From the NCBI RefSeq assembly GCF_014066305.1, contig NW_023501140.1:1-49053 (forward strand): 49,053 bases of DNA. Reading direction: 5' to 3'. Below, piece after piece: positions 21,675-33,782 of the stretch. This DNA comes from Letharia columbiana. Lineage: Eukaryota; Ascomycota; Lecanoromycetes; Lecanorales; Parmeliaceae. Under the pieces are notes generated by a model. It worked only from the letters and a program-made list of their open reading frames with translations, was not told the DNA's origin and searched no databases. Position 1 is the first letter of the stretch. Each line of letters opens with the position of its first letter. The translations under genes were made by a program, and so were the position numbers.

Positions 21675-22538
21675 ATGCGTTCGCTCCACATTCTCTTCCT
21701 AATTTCTCCTCTCAGCCTCGTTGCCGCCCAAGATTGCGACCCTAGCGACCCCTTTGGCGCCAACTGCGATGACTCTGGCCCCGCAATCGCCATCGATGGT
21801 GAACAAAACCTCTGCAACTTCATCCTCACCGCCTGCCCCGGCGGCTTCCCAGCGGCAACCGATTGCGTAACCAATTGGTGTAAAACAGGTTGCGCAGACC
21901 CCAACAACTGCTGTGCTTCGTCGAACCCCTCATCGTGCTTTCAATCATCATCCGCCACGCCCAGCAGCTCCGAACCCAGCTCTGGCTCTGGCTCCGGCTC
22001 CGACTCGGGCTCTGAAGCTCAGGACCCTGGCGTCGCAGAATGTACCTCCATTGCCGATTTTGTCAACTATTGTCAGTCAGCCACACCGGGATTCACGACA
22101 CTTCCAAACACGGCTCAAGCGAGCTGCTTCTGCTTCAACGAGAATGGGAGCTACAATGGGACTGCGTGGGATGATGCAGCAACGACATGCTATGCTGCCA
22201 TGGCGAGCCAGACGAGTTATCCAACTAGTGAACTCAGTGCCTATTCGGCGACGGTGGTGGGAGCGTGCACGAAGCTTGTGGATGCAGGAGTATTGAGCAG
22301 TGCAGGAGTGAGCAGTGCAGGAGCGGCTGCAACGGCTGCGCCTGCTGCGAGTGGCTCACCGAGTGGTTCAAGCACGGCGGCCAAGACGAGCAGCGCCTCG
22401 TCGGGAGCGAATACGGGAACGACTTCGCCGACGGCGACTGCATCGAGTGCGAAGAGTGGAGCCAACAAGGGGTCGGAAGGCCGCGGAATACTCTTTGGTG
22501 CAATCTTGGCTGTATCCTGCATATTTGCGTCTTTATAG
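21675..22538 (+). CDS. Ser-rich, cysteine-containing GPI-anchored surface protein
   Basis: The single exon encodes 287 residues. The start at 21675 gives a clear signal peptide (MRSLHILFLISPLSLVAA). The first domain, about 75 residues, has many cysteines (CDPSDPFGANCDDSGP.. LCNFILTACPGGFPAATDC, TNWCKTGCADPNNCCASS). A Ser/Gly linker follows, then a second domain with ECTSIADFVNYCQSATPGFT and CFCFNENGSYNGTAWDDAAT. A long Ser/Thr/Ala tail ends in a hydrophobic stretch (GILFGAILAVSCIFASL) typical of GPI attachment. Cysteine spacing does not fit the classic CFEM pattern. It is likely a plasma-membrane or wall mannoprotein. The role is unknown. Confidence 0.8.
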   Translation: MRSLHILFLISPLSLVAAQDCDPSDPFGANCDDSGPAIAIDGEQNLCNFILTACPGGFPAATDCVTNWCKTGCADPNNCCASSNPSSCFQSSSATPSSSEPSSGSGSGSDSGSEAQDPGVAECTSIADFVNYCQSATPGFTTLPNTAQASCFCFNENGSYNGTAWDDAATTCYAAMASQTSYPTSELSAYSATVVGACTKLVDAGVLSSAGVSSAGAAATAAPAASGSPSGSSTAAKTSSASSGANTGTTSPTATASSAKSGANKGSEGRGILFGAILAVSCIFASL

Positions 22539-24841
22539 CACGAAATGAGTTGCGCATGTTGGTGGATAGGCGAAGATGTCTTACGAGTAGAGACTATCAA
22601 CTTCTCGAAGTTCACAAACCTTACCCGTGTTGATCTTCCGGTGACTTCTGTCCTCAATCCAATATTACTCTTCATTTACCAAAGCAGGATGACCTATTCC
22701 ATGAAGTCCCCCGTACCTTGACGCCGAAAATCCGCAACAACGCCAACGGAGAATAAGTACAAATGTACAGAATAAATGTGGATCCCTTTCTGCGACGTCT
22801 ACATAAGAAAGCTGAAATGCCCATTGTAGCTTCAGATGCTTGCCGATGTTATGCCGTTCTCTAATTTCTTCGTCTTCGAGGCGCTTGCACTTCTTCAAAA
22901 TTCAAGAAGCGAGTCAAATGGCCGGAATTGGCGCTAGGAATCAGAGGTCTGAACCATGAATCCGTCAGCACAACTGTTCGTTGTGGACATCATTATCACA
23001 ATGGAGCAGATCCCCCATCATCCAAAACCAAGGTGAAAGAAACTTAGCAAGGACTTCCCATAGAGATTTGAACATTTCGAGGAGACCACAACCGACCCCA
23101 AGGTTCGCGTGTTTAGACACAGAAAAAGGGGAAGACGAAAAGGGGCAACGGCAAACGATCACCCCTACCCCTACCCCTGCCCCTACGAACCCAATCCCAG
23201 CATCTCATAAACAGCAAAACTCATCCCCCGACACACACAGCGTCGCGCCCCTAAATCAACACGCTCCACCGCAAAATGCAAGACAGGGAAACAGAATTCG
23301 AAACGTTCTGAAAGTTAAACAGCCATTCTTCGGCGCACAGCCACGCTATTCTGGTGATTGGCTTTACCCAGCCAACTCGACCATCGGAGCTCATTTGATG
23401 GGAAACGAAGCCACAACGTGACATGACTCAACAATTCAATGTTCGACATGTTCAGATCGAAACCTCGAGTCATAACGCGACGTGAGCAGCTTATGCACCA
23501 GTCTGTCACAACTTACGGGTCAGCAAAATAACTGTGTCGCAATGGAGCAGGACAAGACGACGTTGTGCTCTCCCATGGGACACCATCCAAGGGGACTATG
23601 GGCCAGAGCCCGAGGAGTTGCGCGCGGAACAGCTCTTCCAGCTTTTGGGACAGCGACACCCTCTCTCGTTTCCAGAGACACATGGAATCTCCGCCTGTGA
23701 AGGGTGCACATCAACGCCGAGCGTGCTCGAAACACAGGCTGCGATCTGCATTGAGTGCTGCTTCAGGGCAGTTGAATGCTGGGTCGGTGCGCATCCATGC
23801 CGGGTCGAGCTGCACGGATGTGGAGGCTGAGGTGGGGGTGCAGTTGCTGTTCTGGAGGGTAGAGGATGTGCAACCGGTCCACTGGGAGATTAGTGGGGGG
23901 GGTGAAGTTTATGGCGCATGGCAAGAAGGCTGCGGAATAGGACGCGGTGACTGACGATGCCGCACCAGCATTTGTATTGGTAAGGCTGGATTCGGGCTGA
24001 TGAGGGAACAAGGAAGGTACTGAAGAGGACGGTTGAGAGCCGCGTGATTTTCTGACAGGGAAACGGAGGGCAGAGGAGATGGCCTGATGGGGGACTCTGT
24101 AGAGATGAAAACAATACGCGGCGCAGGCGTCGAGTAAGTAGTACTGGTAGATACGCGGGATGAGGTATTGTAGTAGCTTCTAGGAAACAATTGTTCCACC
24201 CCCGATCAACAGCCATTGGAACCTACCCTGCACGAAGGTGGGCAGTTACTCGGGTTCCAGCAAAGGATGATCAAAAGGGCGGTCCGCAAGCTGTAGTACC
24301 TGCGATCGCGGCAGCGATGAACCTGTTCCTCTCCAGAGCTTGAGGAAGAATCCGAGTGGCATTGGTTGCCCGTCAGAGGGAAATCTTGCATGCGTCCTGC
24401 AGGTGCGCTGCAGGAGCGGGAATCCCTATGGAACCCTGCGAGCCCAGGGCATATGCACGGAAAAGGGGTCCTGCGACCAGCCAGCAGATCGGACGGATTG
24501 CAAATTGGCGACACGGAAGGCTAAACCTTCCTGCATGCACAGTGTGCCATTTCGAAGGTTGCGACTCCTTGAGTCAAAGTGGGGCAAGGTGCATGCATTG
24601 CGAAGCATCAACAGCATTACATTGGTCGTTCGAACAAGCGAGCTGACTCCCAAGGTCGCGATTTACATTAGAAATTTGATTAGACAACAAACCTTCTGAG
24701 TAGGTATTCGTACAAAGACTAAGGTCGTTTTCCCGTTCGAAATGAGCCGTCCATAATTCTCCTAGCACTGCCATGTTATTGACAGGATGCAAGATGGATT
24801 CATTGTTTCAAGAGAGAGCACTCATTCGGGCCTCTCTTCTA
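22539..24841. other. Long stretch without a convincing gene
   Basis: A CCCCTA-type microsatellite lies at about 23162-23187. On the minus strand at about 24010-23700 a secreted-protein-like frame (NTNAGAASSVTASYSAAFLP) changes frame at a G8 run (23895-23902, C8 in sense) and continues with ISQWTGCTSSTLQNSNCTPT and a stop. This may be a small gene with a homopolymer slip, but I found no start or signal peptide. Nothing else was seen. Confidence 0.35.
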
Positions 24842-26578
24842 CTACTCTGTTGCCATGAGTTCGGGCAAGGCTGACAGATCGGCCGGCGCCTCGAAGATTT
24901 CAGTGCTTCCGCCCTCCATTTCGAGGGCCGTACTCCTCCCCTCGACTTCTAGCATTCGCTGGGTACCCTCAACTTCTGCAATTGCCGTCCCATCAAGCAT
25001 GTGCGGCCCCAAGCCCCTTGCCTCGTTGTCCACGCCGTTCGCTGGGAGCTCTGCTTTGCTCCAGGCCTCTGCATGTGCGGTCCGTCTTCTCTTTCCATAA
25101 ATAACAAGGCAAGAACTCATCACCAGAAAAGACGTGCCGAGAATGCAGCCAACAGCAATGCCGGCTATGATAGCATGCGAGAGATGTGATGAATGTGGAG
25201 GACTGCCGGGCTTTTGTGGGTCGCGCGGGGACGTGGTATTTGATGCAGCCCGTACAGGGTCTGGAGGGAGAACGGGATTTGGAGGGAGACTAGTCACAGC
25301 ATCTGCCGGGCAGCTAGTAGGGAAAGGACTAAAGTGAGAGGAACCAAAGGGCGTGGACGGGACTCTAGCCATCGAGTATTCATATGAATCGAACCAACTG
25401 CTGTTGCTTGCGTTAAGGTTTTCGTGACCATCTGTAGTGATCAACCCTGGACTTCCATCAGTATACCCAGTTTGCAAACTCTCTACAGTCGTGGCTTACC
25501 ATATCGAGCCGACTCGTTCGTTGAGAAGAAGCCGTAGAACAAGCCACCAGACATAATCGTGGTCATGTTGCTATCGTAGATATAAGCAATCTCAGAGAAA
25601 TCCTCAGTCAGACCAGACTCCGATGAGAGGCAGCCGTACGAAGCAAGAAAGGTTGGCACAGGGTATCTAGAATAGGCAGATGTCATGGCTGAATAGCCTG
25701 ACGTATCGTAATCGTCAAACTTGCACCATTCACGATTGTTGATGCCTAGAAAATCGACAGCTGTGCTCGGATCACCACAAGCCAGATACTGGGCGATTCC
25801 AAGGCTACTGCCATTATCACTGGCAGCATATCCTACAGGAATGTTTCTATAACCCTTGCTGGCAATATAGTCTTTCATGTCACGCACAGCAGCTCTAATG
25901 AAAGCGCTGATTTCATGTGGGGAGCCGGCAATGTCGTCGCCAACAAGAAATCCGAAAGTGTTATTGAATTCCTGCATGGCGTCGATGACTGCTGTGTAGC
26001 GGTTATAGAGTCCTTCATTCCATTGGGGATTACGGCCATCTATGGTATACCCCGGTGCGGTGAGATCGACTAAGACATATATGTTAGCCTCAGCAAGTGA
26101 GGCCATGCATTGCGAGCGTTCTTGTGTTGGATCGATCGCGTAACTTCGTATCAGATTCGTGTTTAAAGCCAAAAGGTTTGCGACATCTTGCGCACACGTC
26201 GAGGAGTCGGAAAGTGTAGGGATCGGATAACCGACCGGCGCACTCGCGATATTCTCGCTGGGACTCCCGAGGTCTTCATTTGTTAATGGCTGTTGATAGA
26301 TGATACCTTGAATGATGCTAGATTTCATGAGCGACCACGTTGACAAACAACGCTTGAAGTTAGCACGCTTACAATTGTCCGTCATGCGTTGTAGAGAAGA
26401 ATCTAGTACCCTGACTAAAATTTAGCAGCAGGAGAGTCCCAAAGATTCTTTTCTAACAAACCGAGCAAACGATAGGACCACCAAACTCTCTATTGCCAGA
26501 ACTATTGCCCGAGGTAAGCATTTGAGCCTGAGGCAACAGAGACATCACAAAGGGCAAGATCCATGCAGAGATAAACAT
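24842..26578 (-). CDS. GH72-like (GAS/GEL) protein without catalytic glutamates, TM-anchored
   Basis: Exons 26578-26462, 26410-26373, 26317-25500 and 25446-24842 give 525 residues. It has a signal peptide MFISAWILPFVMSLLPQAQ, then the GH72 start FFSTTHDGQFIIQGIIYQQ. RSYAIDP, VRDMKDYIASKGYRNIPVGY and NREWCKFDDYDTSGY follow the beta-1,3-glucanosyltransferase family. Active family members have an acid/base Glu in GNE and a nucleophile Glu in FFSEYGC. Here these places read GDD (Asp180) and LASYGC (Ser278). The chain then has a Ser/Pro-rich stalk, one membrane helix (AIIAGIAVGCILGTSFLVMS), KRRR and a cytosolic tail of about 75 residues instead of a GPI signal. It is probably a non-catalytic surface glucan-binding or sensor-like protein. 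That role is an inference. Confidence 0.8.
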
Positions 26579-28453
26579 TATCAACCGAAATATGTGTAAT
26601 TAATTAATGACGCAAAAGTGCAGAGGTAGAGGACCTTCAGAGAACAAGATGCACCAAATTATTGAATCTTACCAGCTGCCAATCTACCCAAGCCCCCTCG
26701 ACTGCGCCCTGGCATCATTATGCAGAGGTTGTTTCTGATTCAGTTCATAACGCTCAGCCTCAAGAAACCTTCATGCAATCAAGAATCCTTCATGCACTCA
26801 AGAATCCTTCATGCACAAAATCTGGCGACCCAATTAGTGTGCGAACACTCAGACCATAGCTGTACACAGGTATGTTTCATCTGCATGCCACCCATTATCC
26901 CCGTATCTACAACCACCTTGAAGAACTCCGATGATTGACAGCGCGGCGAGTTGGCAGATCCCAAGCTGACCACGCCGCAGCCAGGGCGGGGGATCTACTT
27001 CTCGCACAGCAGTCAGCATTCCGCTCCAGAGTCCTCGATCGATAATGACGTGTCTGACGAGCGGAGTGTATCAGAGACCCGTTCCTAAGCATCGACGGCA
27101 AGCATCAGATGATGCTGCCATGCCTTTTCCGGCTCTTCCTAAAGAAATGTATGGGGTTTTTTTGTCTCATCATGAAAGCATGCTTGGCGTTCAGGGCTGG
27201 AGAGAGATCGGTACTTACTCAGTTTTGGTTGCCAGAATGCTTCTTGTGGAGCAGATCATGGTGGCTCCTGTGATAAAAACATGAACATACTTCGGTTTTG
27301 TGTGCAAGTTTAGCCGCGGCGCTTACACGCGGGCGAGTGTCCCAATCCTGGAGTGACGAATATTAGCGTATGCCGAAAACTGTTACAATTCTTGGCACTG
27401 AAAAAATCCCACACACCACAGTCAAATCAGCGAATATGACATACACACAGGAAATTGATACGCACAAACGATTATTGATGATTTCACAACTTGAAGGCAG
27501 TCAAAACATTCAACATCTATACATTCGCCAAAATATGAGGAATATACGAATTCGAAGCTTCGCATCAGAAGGTTTAAATGTGAGCTTCAATTCTTAAGCC
27601 CCTTAAATCTTCATCATAACAGAATACATTTTAAAGACTTTAAGTACATTAGAATCGCATAACAACAACATTGAATTGCGTATATAGACGTTCTAATCAC
27701 GTGTTGTGACTATCGTTCTGTCTGTGACGTGTGGAATGGTTTCAGCGCCGAGAATTGTAACGTTTTCTGCACGATCATAGTCTAAGGAGATTGATTGCAG
27801 GCGAGAATTTCTACACTCATGGATTGTAGCTCCCTAAATTGAACTACCTCTCTGCAATTAGCCACTACCCCTTGGTCCGCTCCCCATCATTACAGCCACT
27901 TCGTAATGAGAATTTAGTTTCCTTCATAGCCGGCGGTTGGCTTAAATCCATCATATCATGTATTATGTAGAGCGCTCGATGCACAGAGCCGCGCCATAAG
28001 AAGGGTATCAGTCTGAAGCTGAATTATCGCTGGGTATCTCGCACGCTAGTAGACAAGGAAAAAGGGGTATTAAAAGATATGGCGCCCGAATTTAAACATT
28101 GAGTTCGACCATATATCTGAGTATTCAGTATCGAGTTGACGGACCAAAGCGAGCTGAGCCCATGGGTTGAGGAATTGGATGTCGAGGAGTCCGTGTGTTT
28201 GGAGTGCAGCAAGGATCATTGACGTGGGCTACCACTGTTCTCATGGTGAGATATGGTTGTCGATGGAGCGAATGAGGCGGATTGAGTGCTGAAGATGACG
28301 ACTTGGAGAGGTTCTGCGGTCTACAGCCACTTCGAATGCCCAATGATTTACTAATTAGTCACGTGGCCGACTCGATTCGGACTGCATATTCCCCGTCAAC
28401 TCTGCCACTCTCGCTTTGATTCGCGCAACTCGCGATTCAATGGCTATCAATCG
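26579..28453. other. Long gene-free, AT-rich stretch
   Basis: It contains a short tandem repeat at 26757-26815 (CTCAAGAATCCTTCATGCA, about three units). 27300-27680 is AT-rich. No gene was recognised on either strand. Confidence 0.45.
26757..26815. repeat. Short tandem repeat, unit about 20 bp, three copies
   Basis: Units read CTCAAGAAACCTTCATGCA, ATCAAGAATCCTTCATGCA and CTCAAGAATCCTTCATGCA in direct succession. Confidence 0.85.
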
Positions 28454-31400
28454 TCAGCACCTGTGTTCTGCAATCGATATAATAGAAGACTTACTCTCCT
28501 CCCCACTCTCCTCTCCATCCTCCGTCTTATCTTGACTCACTCTTGGATTCTTCTCCTCGCTTATCCTCCCTGCTCTCTCAGCCGCATTCTTCCGTATCTG
28601 CGCCCAGCGATCCATCTGCGTGGGATGCTCTGGCACTGGCATTGACATCGGCATCGGCATCGGCGACGAAGGTGGCCGCTCTTCCGAAGATATCGACGGC
28701 TCATACTCGCCACGTCCGATTGGCCGCGGATAATGCGCACCTGCATCAGCTTTAGACAATCGAGATGGACCGTCGGTGGAGTCTTCTTGTACGAAAGACG
28801 CCCGTGGGGAGTTATGAACATCGTCAGCAGGCACGAAAGCCGGCTGATCCAAGGGACCTTGATCGAAAGTGTGAAACCTTCGATTGGTGGCATGATCTTC
28901 GTTGCTATCGACACCACTCAGGCTAGCTTGAGATTCATATGTATCCTTGAATGGCGCCGGCGTCGCTGCAAGTGACTCCTCTGCATCCGCAATAGGCGGA
29001 GAGGTTGGCATAGGGGGGGGTGGCACCTTCTTTCTTCCAATGCCAGAGAAGCGACGGCTGAGCGAGGTTGAAGAACTAGAAGCCATATAGTTTGGTTTCA
29101 TCTGAGGGCCAACATACGCAGCGCGAGCAGCCGCAACGGCAGCGCTATCTGCAGGCAGTGGTGTCGCAGGTAAGGTCGGTCCTTTCTTTTTGCCGAAGAA
29201 GCCCTTGAAACCTCCTTGCTGTTTCCTAACGCTTTTGCCATCCTTTCCGCTCTCTGGCGAACTAATAGGCGTCAAACCGTTAGGCTGAGAACCAGTGATT
29301 GTCCGCGTTGGCTCGAGGTCTTCGCCCTGTACGGGAAGCAGCGCCTTTTCACTGGGCTCCATAGGAGTAGTGGCAGGTAATGGTACCTCTGCGGCATCAG
29401 CTGCGAGTGCATTTGCAGGCCTTGCTTCAGGTTCTATCGGCAACGGCGCTGGCGGAGGCGGTCCTGAAGGCATCTGATCCGCCAGAGGTAAAGGCGCTGG
29501 TGGAATAAATACAGGTGGCGGAGCACTGCTTTGCGCTTGCAGAGTTGCTTCACTTGGCGTCGCGGCCGGTAGTGGCGGAAGACTTCTGTCCGTATCAATA
29601 CCAGAATCAGATCTAGGAAGCTCTTTGGACTGCTCTTGTTGCTTTGGAAAACCGTATTCATGTTTTGGTGCCTCCTTAGCTTTTGGTGGTTGTGGCGTCG
29701 CAGACGCGTCCGCTTCGACAGTGTTACCACCAGGGGCACTAACATCTGTCGCAGAGCCTCTACCCGCAAAGTTGTTTCCCAGATACTCAGCGCGGATCGC
29801 CTTCTTATCGTAGGTGTTAGCCCACTTCATTGCAGGTCCGGCTTCGCTCATGATGACAGGCTGTAACGTGAAGACACTGTTAGTCTTGGTCGAAATTCCA
29901 TCGCCCCCCCGACCTCTACGAGGGCTTGCTTTGATTGGGTCTTGGCCAGCTTCTTGCTGCTTTTGCTTTTGCTGTAAAACGGCAGCAGCAGCTTGTATTC
30001 TCGCATGCTGATCAGGTCCAATATTCGTCTTGACCGTTGGTAATGATTGGTTGCTCCGTGAGAAAGTATCTACTTTAGGTGTAGGAGTCTTCCTTCCCAA
30101 TGTTTTTGTCCTCGACATAGTTCTCATCCTGCTGCCAAACGTAAAGCGACCTTTCTTTTCGGCAATATAAGCCCCTACTTCCGGTTCAGGAGCCGCGCCT
30201 TTGACCATCTCCTCAATGACCAGCCAGGTGCCTCCGTGAATATTAGTCTCGATCAAAGCACACCTCCCGAAGACGGACTTTCGTCCGGTGGTCTCCTCGC
30301 CCGCAAGACTCGTAATCCAGACCCACCAAAAGGCATCGTCCAGATCTATGGCGTTGATGCTTGCAAGCTCGCCAGGCTCAAGTTCGCTTGGGGCAGGTTT
30401 GTGCGATTGCGAGCTTTTTGCTCTCCCATCTAGGTCAATTGGTGGTAGAATCTTGTCTGGGGGAAGGAACAACTGAGCCTGTGCTGGACTGGTGGATTCT
30501 TCAACAAATCCGGATGAAAGGAAGTCAGCCCAGGAAGGGGTAGTGGGCCGGCCGCAATCATTGCTCCTGGACTGCGGTGCCGACTTCATTGCGTGTTGTA
30601 TTCTCCGCTTTTTTCCAAGAGCAGAGTCCGGCTCGTCATCATCATCGTGTTCTCCAAGCCCGGTAAATCCAATGTCCTCAAACCGTGACCAAGATGCATC
30701 GCCGAGACTCGTTGAAGCTTTGGTGTTTGATACGGCTGACTGGTTAGCCGAAGAGATGCTCTTCAATACCCGTCGACACTCGTCAGTCAAAGCCTGTACA
30801 GGGTCTTGAAAGTCCGAAAACTGTTGTAATACTTGATCGTCGTCTCGATATTCGAAATGCTTGGCACGACGTAGCAAAGCAAAGGGAGTTGGTGAGACAG
30901 AGTTGACGACCATGACCACTTTTGCCGTAGCTTCGAATGGCGGGTATGCTGGTGGATACTGGGTGTCCCGTACCAGAGTTTGCAGAGACAGTGGCAATGT
31001 TGATATCCCGTTAAAACCTCGAACAGAGTCGGGAGAGAGTGAACGCAGGTATGCGAAGAACAAATGGCTCGTAGCATCAGCGGCGCTGTCTCTTTGTCAA
31101 CATTCGTCAATTGAAGTAAGGGTTTCCCACGAACCTTGACCAAGACTTGTAGCCTCCATCAAAGCCATTGCCTGCATCAATCTGTTCGAAAGCCCACCAG
31201 CCGGCTAACCTTGACAGCTTTCGACCGCCCATGCCATTCGTCTTGCCATGAGCCGCTATGGCAGCCATCAGGTCGAAGAAGTCGAATATGATCTTTGTTC
31301 GTGCGTCGGACTCAACGCTGAGAGGCATGAAGGTGGCGAAGGCATCCCGAGCCATATCAGAATCTTGCTCTCCAACTTTGAAAAGCTCGTATGCATCCCA

Positions 31401-32103
31401 GGTTACCACTCCACCAGCCAATCTGCTCCAACACCATTTCATGACACTGCTGAGGACCTATATACTAGTCAGCATTCCTTCTTCAAGTCACGGAACCCGG
31501 GCAAAAACCCCGAGTAGGGAGACGCCTCGTAGGGGCATCAAGAGTCTTCTGCTCGAAAGCCATGTCCTGCCCATCGCAAGGGTCCCGGAATCATTCCTTG
31601 TTGAAGACAAAGACCCAAGCAATGAGACAGCTCGAAGTGCATGTGGAACGGCTTCTTGCTCCCAGTACATATCTTGCGCAACCCGTCGAGTGGTCGGGAG
31701 TCGGACTAAGCTGCTCCAGAGTTGTACATACCATCGGTTCCGTTAACATCAATTCTTGGTCCAAGCGCTCTCCTTTTAGATCGGTACCCCTTTCCATGCT
31801 GAAGAAGTTCCGGATGAATGTGCGTGCTGCGCTGGGATCCGATGCTGGTCGGAACGGTAAGAGGAGGAACGGCATATCCAAGGCTCTTGACTTCAGTTCA
31901 TTTGTGCAACCCCTCAATAATTCCTGTATTTCTTCCGGTTCCACCTCCTTTCGTGTCCAAGCATCCCCTCCCCAGAGTGGTTTTGGCGGTGGGACAGGAA
32001 CGACGGCGCCATTTGCTTGGGTATTAGCCTTCTTCTTTGACCTAGGCGCAGCCACTCCACCCCCCTCCTTGTCCTTGCTCCGGAGCTTCGAAAATAATCC
32101 CAT
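28454..32103 (-). CDS. Msb1/Mug8-family morphogenesis protein
   Basis: Exons 32103-31732, 31457-31135 and 31085-28454 give 1108 residues. The start MGLFSKLRSKDKEGG uses an ATG. A GTG nine bases upstream is ignored. The N-terminal 400 residues form the Msb1/Mug8 domain with a RhoGAP-like fold: ALDMPFLLLPFRPASDPSAA, SSVMKWCWSRLAGGVVTWDA, IIFDFFDLMAAIAAHGKTNG, TSHLFFAYLRSLSPDSVRGF. A conserved region INAIDLDDAFWWVWITSLAG and FGRCALIETNIHGGTWLVIE follows. The last 600 residues are Pro/Ser/Ala-rich and probably disordered. The yeast relative Msb1 works with Cdc42/Rho1 signalling in polarity. Intron 1 is long (274 nt). Intron 2 has a GTTCGT donor. A possible 34-nt intron near the stop was not used because the frame stays open without it. 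Confidence 0.85.
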
Positions 32104-33329
32104 TTTGGACACCTGTGGGATTATGTGCGACCTTGAGTATCGCTTATGGGCATGGTGTCTGATGAATCATGTGGTAGGAACGATTTGTGTGCGCCAACGA
32201 TCGAATTGTTTCTGGAGGCCTGCGGTCACCAGACAGTCGCCAAAGTGAGGCGAGTAGCCGTTGAAATGCTTGAGGGGCCTGTGGGCTCGGCGCGCGGTGA
32301 TTGATTGATTGATTGATTGATTGATCGACTGACTGATTGCCGTAGATGGAGCTCGGTCTATGTCTGGTGCTCACGCTGGCGGTGCATGCTTACCTTACAT
32401 TGCTTGGTCTCGATAGGTAGGATGGCAGGTCCATACTTTAGCAATTCATGAGCCTGAAGAAAATGATCATGACGATGCTTCTTACAAATTATAAATTTCA
32501 GGGGGACCATTGGGGGGGAAAGGCCAAGGGTCTCACATAGACGCGTTAATCTGCTGGGTCGCGCCAATCAAATGTTTCAGGGCCATCGGACGCTAGGCCC
32601 CGGACACGTTTCACCGACCTGGGTTTCTCTTGGCGTCCCAGGGGGAGGGGTCGAGGGTGTCCATGGGTCTGTGCTTTCAGTCACTCTCAAGTCTTAGTGT
32701 TGAAGAATAAAGTCAAACAATCACTATCATCCCACGGTACACATGTGATTGAGGTCATCAAATCAGTAAACTCAGCGAAGCCGATCGACTTGCTCCACTT
32801 GCTAAGCATTGTGGCCCTTCCCGCAATATCTGCAGCCAAGCGATTCTGATCTCCGCGATTTCCAGGGTTACGAATCCCAGCGCTTTGTGGGCGTTACCCA
32901 TTGATGGACATTGTCTAGGGGACTCATAACTGGCCTTTAAAGGGGAAGCTCAATTTAAGAGAGCCAGGGAGGCACTATAGCTTGCCCGCGTAAATGACAC
33001 TTCTCTGAGAAACAAAGAGCCCGCTATTCGTCCACTCCATTTCACGAGATTTATAATTTGCATGTGTAGCCTATATCTAGATATTAATCTTTTGATTCGA
33101 ATGGGCTTCTCTTCTAGTTCCCAGCTACTGGCCAATGCCAATGGAGTTCCCTCTTGCCTCTCGAGCCCGTGAAGTCGCGATGTCATTCACGTCGATATTT
33201 CTTGGCTCTTTGAAGTCGAAGCACTTGATCTCCTCAGATGTGTGCATCGATACTGGTCTGTGTGTATTTTACGCCGAAATCCTGCACAGTCCATTAACAC
33301 ATCGAATATTTTTAAATTCTCAGCCCAGC
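32104..33329. other. Intergenic between Msb1-family gene and DUF3140-type gene
   Basis: Apart from the GATT microsatellite I see no gene or RNA. Confidence 0.4.
32299..32338. repeat. GATT tetranucleotide microsatellite
   Basis: Consecutive GATT units run from about 32299 to 32322, with imperfect GACT/GATC units after them. It sits upstream of the Msb1-family start codon. Confidence 0.9.
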
Positions 33330-33782
33330 ATGGTGAAAGATAATGAGACTGTTGTTGAGTGCGTTGTCTTCGATCCCGACCATGATGCTGCGCTGACGCA
33401 AATCAGGGAATGCAATATGCTTGTCAACATGACAGCCGGAGAGCTAGAAAAATGGTTGAGGGAGGAACAATAGGAAATTGCGGGCTGGGATAAGGGGGAC
33501 GGATCTGGCGAGACCATTGGTCATGAAAGGTAAGAGGGGGCAAAAGTGTAAGACCGACCATGTGATCTCACAAGAACTGGCAGCGGCCGCAAGATTATTG
33601 AAATCTTGAAGACAAATCCGGAGAAAGATCCATCCAGGTATGAGGAATATGATCTTGGTCATATGAGAAAAGTAGTGAGCTACTGCAAGCGCCACCTTGC
33701 CCAGGAGGAGAAAGCCAAACAGGACACCAATAGCAAAAGCAGAAGACTAAACACACCTCCACCATTGGACCAGCGCCATTAG
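33330..33782 (+). pseudogene. DUF3140-type small protein gene with an internal TAG
   Basis: Two exons, 33330-33529 and 33584-33782, would give 132 residues, but codon 48 is TAG (33471-33473). Before it: CVVFDPDHDAALTQIRECNM, VNMTAGELEKWLREEQ. After it in the same frame: EIAGWDKGDGSGETIGHE, then across a normal 54-nt intron (GTAAGA..TGGCAG) SGRKIIEILKTNPEKD and YDLGHMRKVVSYCKRHLAQE. The pieces fit the DUF3140 family (a small, possibly DNA-binding domain with ELEKWL, GHESGRKIVEIL and VGYVKRHLAQ-like motifs). The stop is most simply a C-to-T change of CAG, which is a CpA change as in RIP. Readthrough, a sequencing error or real loss are all possible. The start codon is a best guess. Confidence 0.7.

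Noticed and set aside
23162..23187. CCCCTA repeats as telomeric sequence
   Set aside because: The unit is CCCCTA with a variant CCCCTG, not the CCCTAA unit seen at 11979. It is more likely a simple repeat.
26341..26385. ATG at 26385 as start of the GH72-like protein
   Set aside because: It lies in the frame that reads through intron 2 and would lose the signal peptide and the conserved FFSTTHDGQF block.
28454..31063. Plus-strand ORFs opposite the Msb1-family gene
   Set aside because: They are short antisense frames of a GC-rich coding exon without their own signals.
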